Part shown: positions 36,690 to 48,232 of the stretch, in pieces | Layout: each line of letters begins with the position of its first letter | How positions within the stretch are numbered: the stretch's first letter is position 1 | From: Bubalus kerabau | Taxonomy: Eukaryota > Chordata > Mammalia > Artiodactyla > Bovidae | DNA: 64,000 bases | Assembly (NCBI RefSeq): GCF_029407905.1 | Contig: NC_073633.1 | Span: forward strand, 29,898,501 to 29,962,500 | Reading direction: 5' to 3' | Made by a program: the position numbers and the translations under genes | The notes under the pieces: generated by a model | Databases searched by the model: none | What the model saw: the letters and a program-made list of their open reading frames with translations, nothing else | Told to the model about the DNA's origin: nothing

Positions 36690-36925
36690 CAATGGCACTC
36701 CACTCCAGTACTCTTGCCTGGAAAATCCCATGGATGGAGGAGCCTGGAAAGCTGCAGTCCATGGGGTCGCGAAGAGTCGGACATGACTAAAGCGACTTCA
36801 CTTTAACTTTTCACTTTAATGCATTGGAGAAGGAAATGGCAACCCACTCCAGTGTTCTTGCCTGGAGAATCCAGGAGACGGGAGAGCCTGGTTGGCTGCC
36901 ATCTATGGGGTCGCACAGAATCGGA
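36690..36925 (+). mobile_element. BOV-A2 SINE
   Basis: Two half-units with the joining phrase TTTTCACTTTAATGCATTGG. Confidence 0.88.
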
Positions 36926-37789
36926 GTGCAGACACTGTCAAAGAAAAACATCATCACAGTTCAGGAAACAATAATAACCAGTCCCACTCCTCAATCTAAT
37001 CCCATCTACTCCAGCTCTCTAAGGGGACTTTTTATTGTTTGTTGAATTATTGGTGTGTTTTCTCTTTCATTTATTCACTCATTCATGCATGTCTTCAATA
37101 TATATTTACTCCTGCCTAGTAAATGCTCGTACTTGGGTCTCATTCAAGAAAGATACAGAAGTAGCAATCTTCAGCCTACCCATTCCCAATACTCAAGTAC
37201 ATTCAGATAAAAGCTACTAAAGAGAAATGTGTTTCTATATGATGGACCCAAGAAAATGATAATGGACTCACTTCTGGGTTCAGTCAGAGAGTAGTTCTGA
37301 TGGAGGATCTGCTTGAACTGGAACTTACATCACCACTAGATTTCTTAGTAAAAAATGGGGTAAGGGAATTCTGGCACTGATTAACTCAGTATGATTGGAG
37401 TTTGGGATGTATCTGGGTGAAAACATTACAAATTTATATTAGAGAAATTAATGTGGCCTTAATCTCAGAGGACAAAACAGATTGTTTAAAGAAATATTAA
37501 TTTTCAAAACCATATTTTTCAAACTGTTAAACTAAAATATACAAAGATACTATTTAGGTAGATGGATGGATACCTACATACATAAAAGAATGATAGATGT
37601 AAATTGAAGCAAAGTTGGAGATAAAAATTTGATAGATATTTAAAGGAGCCTTTCACGCTTCTTGAAAAATCTGTGTATGTAGGACAAAAGTTAATCTTCT
37701 CTGAAGCAGCGTTGCCCCTCTGTGGCCATAAAGAGATATTACTCTGAATGACTTTATACAGCTTCTTAAAATGGAGGAAAGACAAGTTT

Positions 37790-38653
37790 CTTCAGTAAGT
37801 GGTGTTGACCATACTGAACACCTATAGGGAAAAGACCAAAAGTAGAGCATTTTTTCACAACATATACAAATATACACTCAAAATGGATTAAAGGCTGAGA
37901 TGTAAGACCTGAAACCTTAAAACTCGCAAAGGAAATTTATACAGTATGTTCATTGATGTTTCTCTTTGTAATTTTTTTTCTGTCTCAAAGGCAAGGGAAA
38001 CAAAAGCAAAAATAAATAAATAGGACCCAATCAAACTAAAGTCTAATACACAGCAAAGAAACCATCAACAAAAATAAATGGCAAACTACTGAATGGGAGT
38101 AGATATTTGCAATAAGGGGTTAATATCCAAAATCATAATGACATCATGTACCTCAATATCAAAAACACAGTCTGATTGAAAAATGGGCATAGGACCTGAG
38201 TAGCCATTTTTCCAAAGAGATAGCCAACAGGTACATGAAAAGATGCCCAAAGTCTCTAATATTCAGAAAAAGAGCAAATCTGTATCAATATGAGCTGTCA
38301 CCTCACATCTATCACTATGGCTATCATCAAAAGAAAAAAAAAAAAATAACAAGTGTGGTGAGGATGCAGAGGAGAGGAAACCCTAGTGCACTGCTGCTGG
38401 GTTGGAAATTGCTGCAGCTACTATGCGAAACATTGCGGAGATTCCTCTCAAAACACTAAAAAGATAACTACCATATAATCCAGAAATTCCACTCCTGGGT
38501 ATTTATCCAAAGAAAACAAAAACTCTTCCAAATTGTATCTGCACCCAAATGTTTATAGCAGCATTATTTACAATAACAAAGATCCAGAACCAAGCTAAGT
38601 GTTCATTCATAGATGAATGGATAGAGAAAATACTGATCTTTCATCTAACTATC

Positions 38654-38702
<49 letters not shown>

Positions 38703-38880
38703 CACAATAGAATATTAATCACATATAAAAAAGAATGTAATCGTGCCAAATGGAACAACATGGATAGATATGAAGTGTATGATATTTAGTGAAATAAGTC
38801 AGACAGTGAAAGACAAATACTGTGTGTTTTTACTTATATATGATATATAAAAGCAAAGCAAAACAAAGGAACAAATAGAA
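37790..38880 (+). mobile_element. Old L1 ORF2 3' end with internal (CA)n microsatellite
   Basis: Eroded L1 wording on the plus strand (GAAAAATGGGCATAGGACC, AAAGATGCCCAAAGTC, CCACTCCTGGGTATTTATCC). A (CA)n run of about 20 units is at 38,660-38,701. Absent from block B. Confidence 0.75.
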
Positions 38881-39934
38881 CAAAAACAGAATCACAGGAA
38901 CAAATGGCAGACTGCCAGGTATTTCCCCACAAAAGATGAGTTTATTGGAGATCACCAAAGGACCACAGTTCCAGATCAGCAACCATGAGGAGCCACATGC
39001 AAGTCCCCACTGGACAAGGAAAGGAAATGCTTTTATAGAGAAGACATGGAAATTGAGAGGGTTATAGTAAACAGAGTGCCTTTGACTTTCCATTGGCTGC
39101 ATCCTGACCAGGGAAGAAGAGGCTTCTTTCATCTTCCCTTTGCCCTCTGTGATGTCCACAGTTTGGGAGAGCTCCCCCTCTTCTGCCAGTTCTATTTAAT
39201 TGAGATTTCTATGTATTAAATTTTTATACCTTATAGGACAGAGTCAGAAAGATATTTGATTCCAGGAGATGAGGAAGCCATGGTGGTGGAAGTAAGATGA
39301 TGGAGTGATTCAAGAAGGGGTTTGAGCCATGGAATCCAAGTGGCTTCCAAAAGCTACAAAATGAAAGGAAACAGATTCTTCCTCAGAGAATCTGGAAGGA
39401 ATCGACCCTGCCAAGACCTTGACTATAGACAGCAAAACAGATTTTAGATTTCTTGCCTCCAGAACTGTAAGAAATATTTTGTAAGTGATCAAATTCATAC
39501 TAAACATTGAGCAAATATTTTCTGTTCACTTGGCCGCACTCATAGGATGGGATACCAGTGCTTGCAGTTGCCTGTTGGGACACATCATGGTGAGACAGAC
39601 CTGAACATTCTTGAGACACCTAACCAAGCTGGATAATATCTTTACTGGAGAGATTTCTCTCTTCTTTTAGTTGCTTTCAATGTTTACTGTTTTGGATGGG
39701 AAATATTTAATTCTGTCTTCTTATCAGCCATTCTTTTAGTTACAGTTTAGAGATTCTAGTGCAGAAGGAGATACAGATTGAGAAGGGAAAAGACCAAATC
39801 CCAAATCTGTAGGGCTGAAAAGTGTTTGTGGTTATAACTATACCAATGTAGGTAAGAAATACTAAGTACTGCAAATGCCCTGTGGTGGCCTCATGATGTG
39901 ACTGTGGCTGGAGGAAGAGCTAGGCTCCGAAAAG
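38881..39934. other. No gene; possible LTR-like segment
   Basis: 38,930-39,200 has the composition of an LTR in reverse (TTTATTGGAGATC near the left), but I could not assign a family. From about 39,640 the sequence matches block B (55,270 onward) and leads into TRAV22-A. Confidence 0.4.
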
Positions 39935-39973
39935 GGTTTGAGTACACACTGCAGGTGCCTGGGCAACACTGTG
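39935..39973 (-). other. 23-RSS of TRAV22-A
   Basis: Heptamer CACAGTG (39,967-39,973), 23-bp spacer, nonamer ACTCAAACC (39,935-39,943). Appears usable. Confidence 0.85.
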
Positions 39974-40487
39974 CTGCACGATACAGAAGTAATTGAGTCT
40001 GTGGTCTGCAAAGGGGACATGTGCAATAAGCTATGACGTTCTATAAGGACTGTGGTGCCCTTTAATCTTCCATCCTGTTTTGTCCCTGAAGGAATATAAA
40101 CCAGGTTGATGAGGTGGCCCCCAGGGTTCTTAAGATACCAATTCACACTCTGTGGGGAAGTGGGAAAATTACTGCAAAGCATGGAGTTGGCTCCCTCCTG
40201 GATCAGGGCTGGGGCACTCTGCTTCACATCCACCCCTCGCACACCTGGTGAGGAAAGAGAAACTGTCACAGGCAAGGGTCACTTAACTCTTACTAAACCC
40301 TGAAAGTGCCCCCCTCAATCCGCATAGATGGTGAATAGGATAGAAAGTCTGCAGGACTTGTCAGCTCCTCTCTTTCCCTTAACAATACAACAGAGCCTCA
40401 TTCCTTCAGATTCCCTGTGGGGCAGCCCCAACTCACAGCAAACCTGGGCAAACAAAGCCCCAGCACAGTGCCTGCTAGTCCCTTCAT
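39974..40487 (-). pseudogene. TRAV22: T-cell receptor alpha variable pseudogene, TRAV22 subgroup (copy A)
   Basis: The V exon 40244-39974 and leader exon 40487-40437 resemble TRAV22 (YIPSGTKQ.GRL framework). Lesions against copy B: a 4-nt deletion just before the second Cys (about 40,000) shifts the frame; a 3-nt in-frame deletion before QEG; the first Cys is displaced by one codon (LCSNF instead of LQCNF). The leader is one base short (51 nt, phase 0) so it would not join in frame to the V exon, which needs phase 1. The RSS and promoter are well preserved. A rearrangement-competent but coding-dead segment is the likely status. Confidence 0.88.
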
Positions 40488-40591
40488 GATGCTTCCTCTT
40501 CTTGTTGAGACATTTTCACTGTAAGATACTTAAATAAGCCCTGAGGGGGTGAGTGTCATAAATCCTTGTGCCAATGTTCCTGCTCCTGCAG

Positions 40592-40654
40592 CCAATCAGC
40601 TCACCCAACAAATCCTGTTCATGCCCTCACTTTGTGACAGGAAGCCCCGCCCTC
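40592..40654 (-). promoter_or_regulatory. TRAV22-A promoter elements
   Basis: Upstream of the leader: CCAAT box (plus 40,592-40,596), ETS-like AGGAAG (40,639-40,644) and a GC box GCCCCGCCCTC (40,644-40,654). The CCAAT and GC boxes recur with the same order and spacing in copy B, which supports function. Confidence 0.6.
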
Positions 40655-41164
40655 CCACCTCAACCAGTTCAGAATGGACTGGAGAGGAATGGAGGAGAGT
40701 GGCAAATAGAAAGATCAATAGTTTAGGACTTGAGGGGCATTTTCTAAGAACTTTGCAAAAAAGGCTGACATGATTTGGAATTTGTGGAGGATTTTAGGGC
40801 AGAGAAAACAAAAATTTAATTATCTGGCTGGCATGGATGCAGGAGATTCTTGCAAAATGAAATATTATTTCCCAGGAGTTCTCAGGATTCTTTTTTTTTA
40901 TTTTCCTTTGGCGTCTCTTATGCACTCACCTGTGCTTCTGAAGGGTGCTCATGAATCAACACAGTATTCATAGCAGTCTTGGCTGGAACATTTTGCAGTA
41001 TTAAACAGCTTTACTTTTAAATTATACATATGTATTTTAGACCAAACCTACATAAAGAGTCTTATTATTTTTTGTCTCTTGATGAGCACTGAAAGTAGAA
41101 TTGTAAATAGTTTTACTTTTATTAAAACTAATAGCTTTATTTTACTATTGTTAAAACTGATTTA
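40655..41164. other. No gene; upstream flank of TRAV22-A
   Basis: Matches 56,530-56,900 in block B up to about 41,040. No ORF or known repeat. Confidence 0.5.
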
Positions 41165-41930
41165 TGTCAAAGTATGGCAAAAACCACTACAATATTATAA
41201 AATAATTGCCCTCCAATTAAAATAAATTAATTAATTTAAAAACATGTAATTTTAAATAAAATTTGAGGTTTAAATACATTTTATTTTATCATTTTTTAAA
41301 TTAGAGGATAATCACTTTACATTGTTGTGTCCATTTCTGCCTTACAACAACACGAATCAGTCAATATTGTATATGTATCTCCTCCCTCTCGAGCCTCTTC
41401 CAATGATCTAGTTCCTCACAGAACACCAGTATGGGTGTTTATATTGCAGCTTTCAATTAATTATCTATTTTATACTAAATATATTCCAACTGTTGGTTAT
41501 GCTATTTGTATTCCACTTTTTACCTCTAGTAGGTTATTTTAAAAGAAGTGTTTTAAAACATATGAAAATCAACTCTGTGCTTTTTCTCAGACTCTATGAA
41601 TAATAATGTTTCTGTGTATTTCAAGGTAAAAAGGGTGGAAAATGAGAACCTGTTTATTTTCACTGAGGTAAAATTGAAGTGATCTGTAGGCATGGGGATC
41701 AGATGGACAGTTCAAGATTATTGCAAATGCTTACTAAAGGAATTGTGAGAAATAGTGTATAAAATATAGTTGATTAAGAATCCGACCCAGAGGGATGGAA
41801 TGGGGAGGGAGGAGGGAGGAGGGTTCAGGATGGGGAACACATGTATACCTGTGGCGGATTCATTTTGATATTTGGCAAAACTAATACAGTTGTGTAAAGT
41901 TTAAAAATAAAATAAAATTTAAGAATCAAT
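41165..41930. repeat. Cluster of short L1 3'-end fragments
   Basis: 41,165-41,245 (plus), about 41,290-41,480 (minus) and 41,790-41,930 (plus) are separate terminal pieces of bovine L1 3' UTR, with the wording TTCAGGATGGGGAACACATG and its reverse complement. The DNA between them is unclassified; 41,530-41,630 matches block B 57,770-57,870. Confidence 0.65.
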
Positions 41931-41999
41931 CATTATTATTGTGCACACAGTGGGTGTTAGAGAAATTAAATTAGAAGAGAGAAAAGAGGAGAGGAGCAA

Positions 42000-42408
42000 C
42001 CTGAGTGGGTCACTTGAAACTTTGCCAAAGCAATATGTTTAACCTAGAATGCCTGTTATAGGCCACCGCTAGATAAAGAAAGTCTTTTTACCTTCATACT
42101 CTATATTGTCTAGACATACAGGAAGAGATAGGGAAGTTCACTAGAGGTAGGTATAGTTGCACCTCCACTTCAGGGGGCCTCTTAGAGCCAGTGATGTGGC
42201 TGTCAGGCAGGTCACTAACTGGCCTCCAGTTCTTCCTGCAGCATCAGTGCTGAATCAGTGAGACCAGGACAGACCTGCGTGTAATGAGACAGTGTCTCTA
42301 TTCAGATTTCAACCAGAACTCTGGTCTATAGAGGCAGGAGCATGGAATATAATGTTATTGATTCCCTATGAAGAGCATTCCCAACATGAGAAGGGTAGTG
42401 AAAAACAT
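42000..42408 (-). pseudogene. Degenerate TRAV relic, TRAV8-like
   Basis: Found by reading the minus strand. A leader-like ATG at 42408-42406 is followed by a hydrophobic run (LLMLGMLF) without a clear donor. After about 135 bp an AG acceptor opens a V exon at 42,223. Its first ~25 codons read G-Q-L-V-T ... R-C-N-Y-T-Y, giving the Q.VT start and first-Cys RCNY context of TRAV8/TRAV16-type segments at the right distance. A one-base insertion and two stops follow; an LPYLFLYV stretch fits the FWYVQY core with Trp lost. Beyond that it is eroded and no RSS was found. Subgroup assignment is tentative. Confidence 0.55.
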
Positions 42409-42839
42409 GGCTATGCAGGAAGGCAGTTGACTTCCATTTTGTGGAAGATCTCCCCTGAGGAGCAGGAAGGAATGTGTCAGAGGGTGCTGAGTCTTTATTA
42501 CAGGGAAATCTGAGATTCAAAAGATCCCAATGTAAGCAAGTTCTAGTGACTATCAGGAAGAAATGCATCCTTGACAATTACTGCTGCTGGTGCTGAGCCT
42601 ATTCAAATGTACACCTCAGTGAGCTGTGAGGTACAGAAGCTCAGAGGAGTGAAATGGAGCTTTTATCAAAGGTGACATTTAAAGTTTCTGCAACATCACC
42701 TGGAGGTCAACAACTGGAACAAATCCTTTCTTGAGTATTTCGTGTTCTGTTTCCTCCCTGTTCTTACCAGGGTTGAATTTCTTCCCATTGTAATCTCATA
42801 AGAGTGTTTTCAGGGTTTCCCATATTAAATTTTTGTTGT
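42409..42839. other. No gene; upstream of the TRAV relic
   Basis: No repeat or gene recognised. Confidence 0.4.
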
Positions 42840-43330
42840 TATTGTTGTTGTTCAGTTGCTAAGTTGTGTCCAGCTCTTTGCGACCTCATGGACTGCAGCA
42901 TGCCAGGCTTCCCTGTCCTTCACTATCTCCTAGAATATGCTCAAACTCACGTCTCCTGGTAGCTCAATTGGTAAAGAATCTGCCTGCAATGCAGGAGACC
43001 CCATATGGATTCCTGGATGGGGAAGATCCACTGGAGAAGGGATAGGTTACCCACTCCAGAACTCTTGGGCTTCCCTGGTGGCTCAGCTCGTAAAGAATCC
43101 ACCTGCAATGTGGGAGACCTGTATTCAATCCCTGGGTTGGGAAGATCCCCTGGAGAAGGGAAAGGCTACTCACTTCAGTATTCTGGCCTGGAGAATTCCA
43201 TGGACTGTATAGTCCATGAGTTTGCAAAGATTTGGACACAGCTGAGTGACTTTCACTTACGTGTTCATTGAGTCGATGATGCCATCCAACCATATCATCC
43301 TCTGTTGCCATCTTCTCCTGCCCTTGATTT
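42840..43330 (-). mobile_element. BovB 3' fragment with two SINEs nested inside
   Basis: 42,840-42,952 and 43,258-43,330 are consecutive pieces of a minus-strand BovB 3' region. Between them are two plus-strand Bov-tA heads/copies: 42,955-43,066 (truncated) and 43,067-43,256 (complete, GGGCTTCCCTGGTGGCTCAG start). Confidence 0.85.
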
Positions 43331-43687
43331 TTCCCAGATCAAGATCTTGATTTTTCCCAGATCATGAGGTCATTTGCAGAAATAACAGTAATACTAATGA
43401 AAATTTGTTTTTCAATTTGATATAATATATTTATGTATTACATTAACCAATTTTAACTCCCTTCTCCAATTTGCCTACATGTAGTAACATAAGACATGCT
43501 AATATAAGTCAATGTTATATGTTATTATATCTCAGTAGTGAAGATACAGGATTCAGTGGGAGGGTATGTCTTAGGTAGAAAAGAAAATAACATCACCCAT
43601 AAAGGGATAAACAGACTTGCTATAATCTTCGCAGGATATGTTTACAATGTTTTGGGTTGAATGGGGAATTTTGCATCATATTAGCAA

Positions 43688-44050
43688 GAAGTGTGGTGAT
43701 GAAGAAGACTCTTAAGAGTCCCTTGGATTGCAAAGAGATCAAACCAGTCAATCCTAAAGGAAATCAACCCTGAATATTCATTGGAAGGACTGATACTGAA
43801 GCTGAAACTTCAATACTTTGGCCACTTGGTGAGAAAAGCCAACTCATTGGCTCAAAAGACCCTGATGCTGGGAAAGAATGAAGGCAAAAGAAGAAGACAG
43901 CAGCAGAGGTTGAGGCAGTTGGATGGTATCACCAACTCAGTGGACATGAATTTGAGCAAACTCCAAAAGATAGTGGGAGATAGAGGATCCTGCAGTCCAT
44001 AGGATCACAAAGAGTCAGACACGACTTAGTGACTGAACAGCAACAACAAC
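43688..44050 (+). mobile_element. BovB 3' fragment (empty-site counterpart of the LTR-split copy)
   Basis: Same BovB piece as 25,998-27,262 but uninterrupted, reading through the position where block A has the solo LTR (about 44,005). Confidence 0.88.
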
Positions 44051-45167
44051 ATTAGCAAGAAGCATAGTTTTGCTATGGTCTTTATTCAAAAGCTGTTAAA
44101 GAGCACAGATGGATGCCAAGTTAACAAAGAGGATACTGTAGCAGCTTTGTACTCTCTTAAACAACTGGAAATATGTTTCCCAGAATGTGCTTCCTGTATT
44201 TTTCTGGGTTAGGGTTGGCCAGAAAAGAAATTTGTGTGACATTTGGAAGGTCGTTTTGGTGAAGCAGCCACAGTTTTTATGTTTTGGGGCTTGGTGCAGG
44301 GCTCCAGGGACTATGGTTATTCATTCATGTTGCTGCTGATCTGATAGCTCATCTTATCATTGATTCACAACCCTTCCACTTCCCACCAAACCTCCTCCTC
44401 ATCTTCTCTTTGTCTTGGACCAAGTAGGTATGTTAGCATGATGCCAAATGACACCCACTTCTCCTAAGGTCACTCATTACTGTGGAAGTGAAGGAGGTGA
44501 GACATAGACAAGTTTTAGTGTGTCTATGTGGGTTCCATTATCCTCATGGTTCTAGTATGTCCTTATGGGTCACAGTTTGTCCCTGCTTTGGTCTATACCC
44601 AACTGTGTTCTACAAATACTACTCTAGCTGATTAACAATGAATTCAGTCTCTGCACCACATAAAAAGATAGCAGCTTTGTATACATTCTTCCACCAGATC
44701 TAGCAATTGCCTGAGTTCTAATCTTCCGTAACCAATTTCTTATTCAACACCACTGGTGATCTGCTTCTCTGATTGTATCTTAAGTGACACAGGTCTAAGA
44801 AGAAAGGACTAAGGAAATAATTTTCATGATGATTCCAGATAACTAGACCCAGGTTTGGGATGTGAGTGTGGTTTAGTGAAACTGTCACTTTACATTATTA
44901 TAGAGAAAGTTTACAACCTTAGACAAGGTTACACGTGCTCTGCATGATTGATTTAAAGTCAATAATTCAAGAGGAGAATATTAGTAGAAAGTCCCTCAGG
45001 ACACCTGCTTCCAAATTACATAGAAGAAGCTTTTATTTAGAATCAAATCTTCTGATCCAGATCACAGATTAAAGAACCACAGGACTACTATTTCTTATCT
45101 GGGGTCTGCAGCTGTATATTTCAACCTGGGTCCTGCAGCAGGGAGGCTCTCTCTTATTAACCTCTGG
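44051..45167. other. No gene; 3' flank of TRDV1-B
   Basis: Matches 27,263-28,370 of block A. No additional exon or RSS. Confidence 0.6.
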
Positions 45168-45206
45168 GGTTTTTGTTCAGCTTTTCCTATTACTTCAAGC
45201 ACTGTG
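45168..45206 (-). other. 23-RSS of TRDV1-B
   Basis: Heptamer CACAGTG (45,200-45,206), 23-bp spacer, nonamer ACAAAAACC (45,168-45,176). Identical core elements to TRDV1-A. Confidence 0.95.
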
Positions 45207-45786
45207 CATTCCCAGAGAGCACAGAAGTATTTTCCAGAATGTTCCAGCTTTAAGGATGAAATGGTAAGCCTGATGAACTTATGTGCTTTATGGAAGTTTA
45301 CAAAGTAGTGGCCATCCCTTTCATTCCCATCTTCTGAATACTGATGAATGAGGTAAGTCATCTCTCCCCTGGGAAGCTGCTTGTACCAAAATATCCAGTA
45401 GGTGTACACGTTCCAACTTGTTTCATACCGACAGTTCAGGATGACTACGTTCTGCACTTGACTGGTTATGCCTGGCTGATATTGAGTAACTTTCTGGGCC
45501 ACACTAGATCCTGTGGGGGAGGGGGGAGAAACAAGAAAACAGAGCTGAAATATTAAACAAAATAATGTATAAATTCAACTAATTTTGGACCCAAATATTT
45601 ACAAACCATACTGAAATCATAAGATGCTTGCTTTTCCCCAATCCTCCTTTCCTGCCCAAGTCCCTGTGAAGCACCAAGTGCCTGTGTGCAGGCCTTTCAC
45701 CCTGAACACTCGCACCCATGTTTGAGAGCATCCCTACCAGAGAAGGTGAAGGCCAGGAACACCCAGAGCAGACTGGAGAGAGGCAA
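45207..45786 (-). pseudogene. TRDV1: TRDV1-subgroup segment (copy B) lacking its start codon
   Basis: The V exon 45510-45207 is open, with first Cys (LNCRYETSW), Trp (IFWYKQ) and second Cys (KYFCALWE) all present and a perfect 23-RSS. The leader exon (about 45786-45738, donor GTAGGG) keeps its reading frame (LLWVFLAFTFS), but the ATG of copy A (28,978-28,976) is TTG here (plus CAA at 45,784-45,786). No in-frame ATG lies upstream before a TAG. The only nearby ATG, 7 nt upstream, is out of frame and meets a stop just after the splice. It would rearrange but probably not be translated; an ORF or pseudogene in IMGT terms, unless a non-ATG start is used or this is an allele. Confidence 0.88.
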
Positions 45787-47957
45787 GAGGCATGGATTCC
45801 CCTACACAAATGTCCTCAGTTCTGCCTCAAGCTAAGATTTCAGTGTCTTTGAGTGCCTGGCAGCACATATACATAGTAACTGGTTCCTGTGTGACTCCTC
45901 CCAAACAGGAAGTAGGGTGTCATGTTCATCGACCACATGGTCTGTGTACAGATAAAGACTGGCTCACCACACACCTTTACTTTGTCTACTTTTCTTTCCC
46001 TGGTCATTAAGTTTGGCACATCCTGAAAAGGGGCATGAAGAAAGCAATTAATATTAAAGGTTAGAAGTGAAAGAAACTGAAGATTAAACAAGTTGACATA
46101 CATTATTTATTTATTTATTTTAAATGGAAGCTAATTACTTTACAATATGGTAGTGGTTTTTGCCATATATTGACATGAATCAGCCATAGGTGTACTTGTG
46201 TTCCCCATCCTGAATTCCTCTTCCACCTCCCTCCCCATTGCATCCCTCAGGGTCATCCCAGTGCACCAGCCCTGAGCACCCTTTCTCATGCATTGAACCT
46301 GGACTGGTGATATCTTTCACATATGATAATACACATGTTTCAATGTTATTCTCTCAAATCATCCCATCCTTGCCTTCTCCCACAGAGTCCAAAAGATTGT
46401 TCTATGCATCTATGTTTCTTTTGCTGTCCTATATATAGGGTCATTGTTACCATTTTTCTAAATTCCATATATATATGTTAGTATACTGCATTGGTGTTTT
46501 TCTTTCTGACTTACTTCACTCTGTATAATAGGCTCCAGTTTCATCCACCTCATTAGAACTGATTCAAATGCATTCTTTTTAATGGCTGAGTAATATTCCA
46601 TTGTGTATACCTACCACAGCTTTCTTATCTATTCGTCTGCCAATGGCATCTAGGTTGCTTCCATGTCTTGGCTATTGTAAACAGTGGTGTGATGAACATT
46701 GGGGTACATGTGTCTCTTTCAGTTCTGGTTTCCTTGGTGTGTATGCCCAGCAGTGGGATTGCTGGATCATATGGCAGTTCTCTTTCCAGTTTTTTAAGGA
46801 ATCTCCACACTGTTCTCCATAGTGGCTGTACTAGTTTGCACTCCCACCAACAGTGTAAGAGGGTTCCCTTTTCTCCACACCCTCTCCAACATTTATTGCT
46901 TGTAGACTTTTGGATCGCAGCCATTCTGACCAGCGTGAGATGGTACCTCATTGTGGTTTTGATTTGCATTTCTCTGATAATGAGTGATGTTAAGCATCTT
47001 TTCATGTGTTTGTCAGCCATCTGTATGTCTTCTTTGGAGAAATGTCTGTTTAGTTCTTTGGCCCATTTTTTGATTGGGTCATTTATTTTTCTGGAATTGA
47101 GGTGCAGGAGCTACTTGTATATTTTTGAGATTAATTCTTTGTCAATTGCTTCATTTGCTATTATTTTCTCCCATTCTGAAGGCTGTCTTTTCACCTTGCT
47201 TATAGTTTCCTTCATTGTGCTAAAGCTTTTAAGTTTAATTAGGTCCCATTCGTTTATTTTTGCCTTTATTTCCATTACTGTGGGAGATGTGTCATAGAGG
47301 ATCCTGCTGTGATTTATGTCAGAGAGTGTTTTGCCTATGTTTTCCTCTAGGAGTTTTGTAGTTTCTGGTCTTACATTTAGATCTTTAATCCATTTTGAGT
47401 TTATTTTTGTGTATGGTGTTAGAAAGTGTTCTAGCTTCTTTCTTTTACAAGTGGTTGACCAGTTTTCCCAGCACCACTTGTTGAAGAGATTGTTTTTTCT
47501 CTATTATATACTCTTGCCTCCTTTGTCAAAGATAAGGTGTCCATAGGTGCATAGATTTATCTCTTGGCTTTCTATTTTGTTCCATTGATCTATATTTCTG
47601 TTTTTGTGCCAGTACCATACTATCTTGATGACTGTAGCTCTGTAGTAGAGCCTGAAGTCAGACAGGTTGATTCCTCAAGTTCCATTCTTCTTGCTCAAGA
47701 TTGCTTTGGCTATTCGAGGTTTTTTGTATTTCCATACAAATTGTGAAATTATTTGTTCTAGTTCTGTGAAAAATACCATTGGTACCTTGATGGAGATTGC
47801 ATTGAATCTATAGATTGCTTTGTGTAGTATACTCATTTTCACTATATTGATTCTTCCAATCCATAAACATGGTATATTTCTCCATGTATTTGAGTTATCT
47901 TTGATTTCTTTCATCAGTGTTTTATAGTTTTCTATATATAAGTTTTTTGTTTCTTTG

Positions 47958-48232
47958 CTGCTGGTGCTCCTAAGTCGTTTCAGTCGTGCCCAACTCTGTG
48001 TGACCCCATAGATGGCAGACCACCAGGCTACCCCATCCCTGGGATTCTCCAGCCAAGAACACTGGAGTGGATTGCCATTTCCTTCTCCAATGCATGAAAG
48101 TGAAAAGTTAAAGTGAAGTCGCTCAGTCGTGTCCGACTTTTAGCGACCCCATGCCCAGCAGCCTACCAGGCTCCTCCATCCATGGGATTTTCCAGGCAAG
48201 AGTACTGAAGTGGGTTGCCATTTCCTTCTATC
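47958..48232 (-). mobile_element. BOV-A2 SINE nested in L1
   Basis: Dimeric copy with CCAATGCATGAAAGTGAAAA joint, interrupting L1 ORF2 sequence. Confidence 0.9.

Larger units (their letters stand above)
25660..41600. repeat. Paralogous block A: TRDV1-TRAV23-TRAV22 cassette
   Basis: Unique sequence between young repeats matches block B (43,360-57,870) in the same orientation. Matched points include 25,660/43,360, 28,403/45,200 (RSS), 29,290/46,090, 29,720/50,490, 31,570/50,605, 35,207/54,638, 39,640/55,270, 40,592/56,468 and 41,000/56,870. Block-specific insertions and a ~3.8 kb length difference between TRAV23 and TRAV22 account for unequal spacing. I infer a tandem duplication of a three-gene cassette; percent identity was not computed. 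Confidence 0.85.

Noticed and set aside
41941..41970. CACTGTG-like heptamer beyond the TRAV relic (minus strand)
   Set aside because: No nonamer at 23-bp (or 12-bp) spacing and the intervening V sequence is too eroded to place the end.
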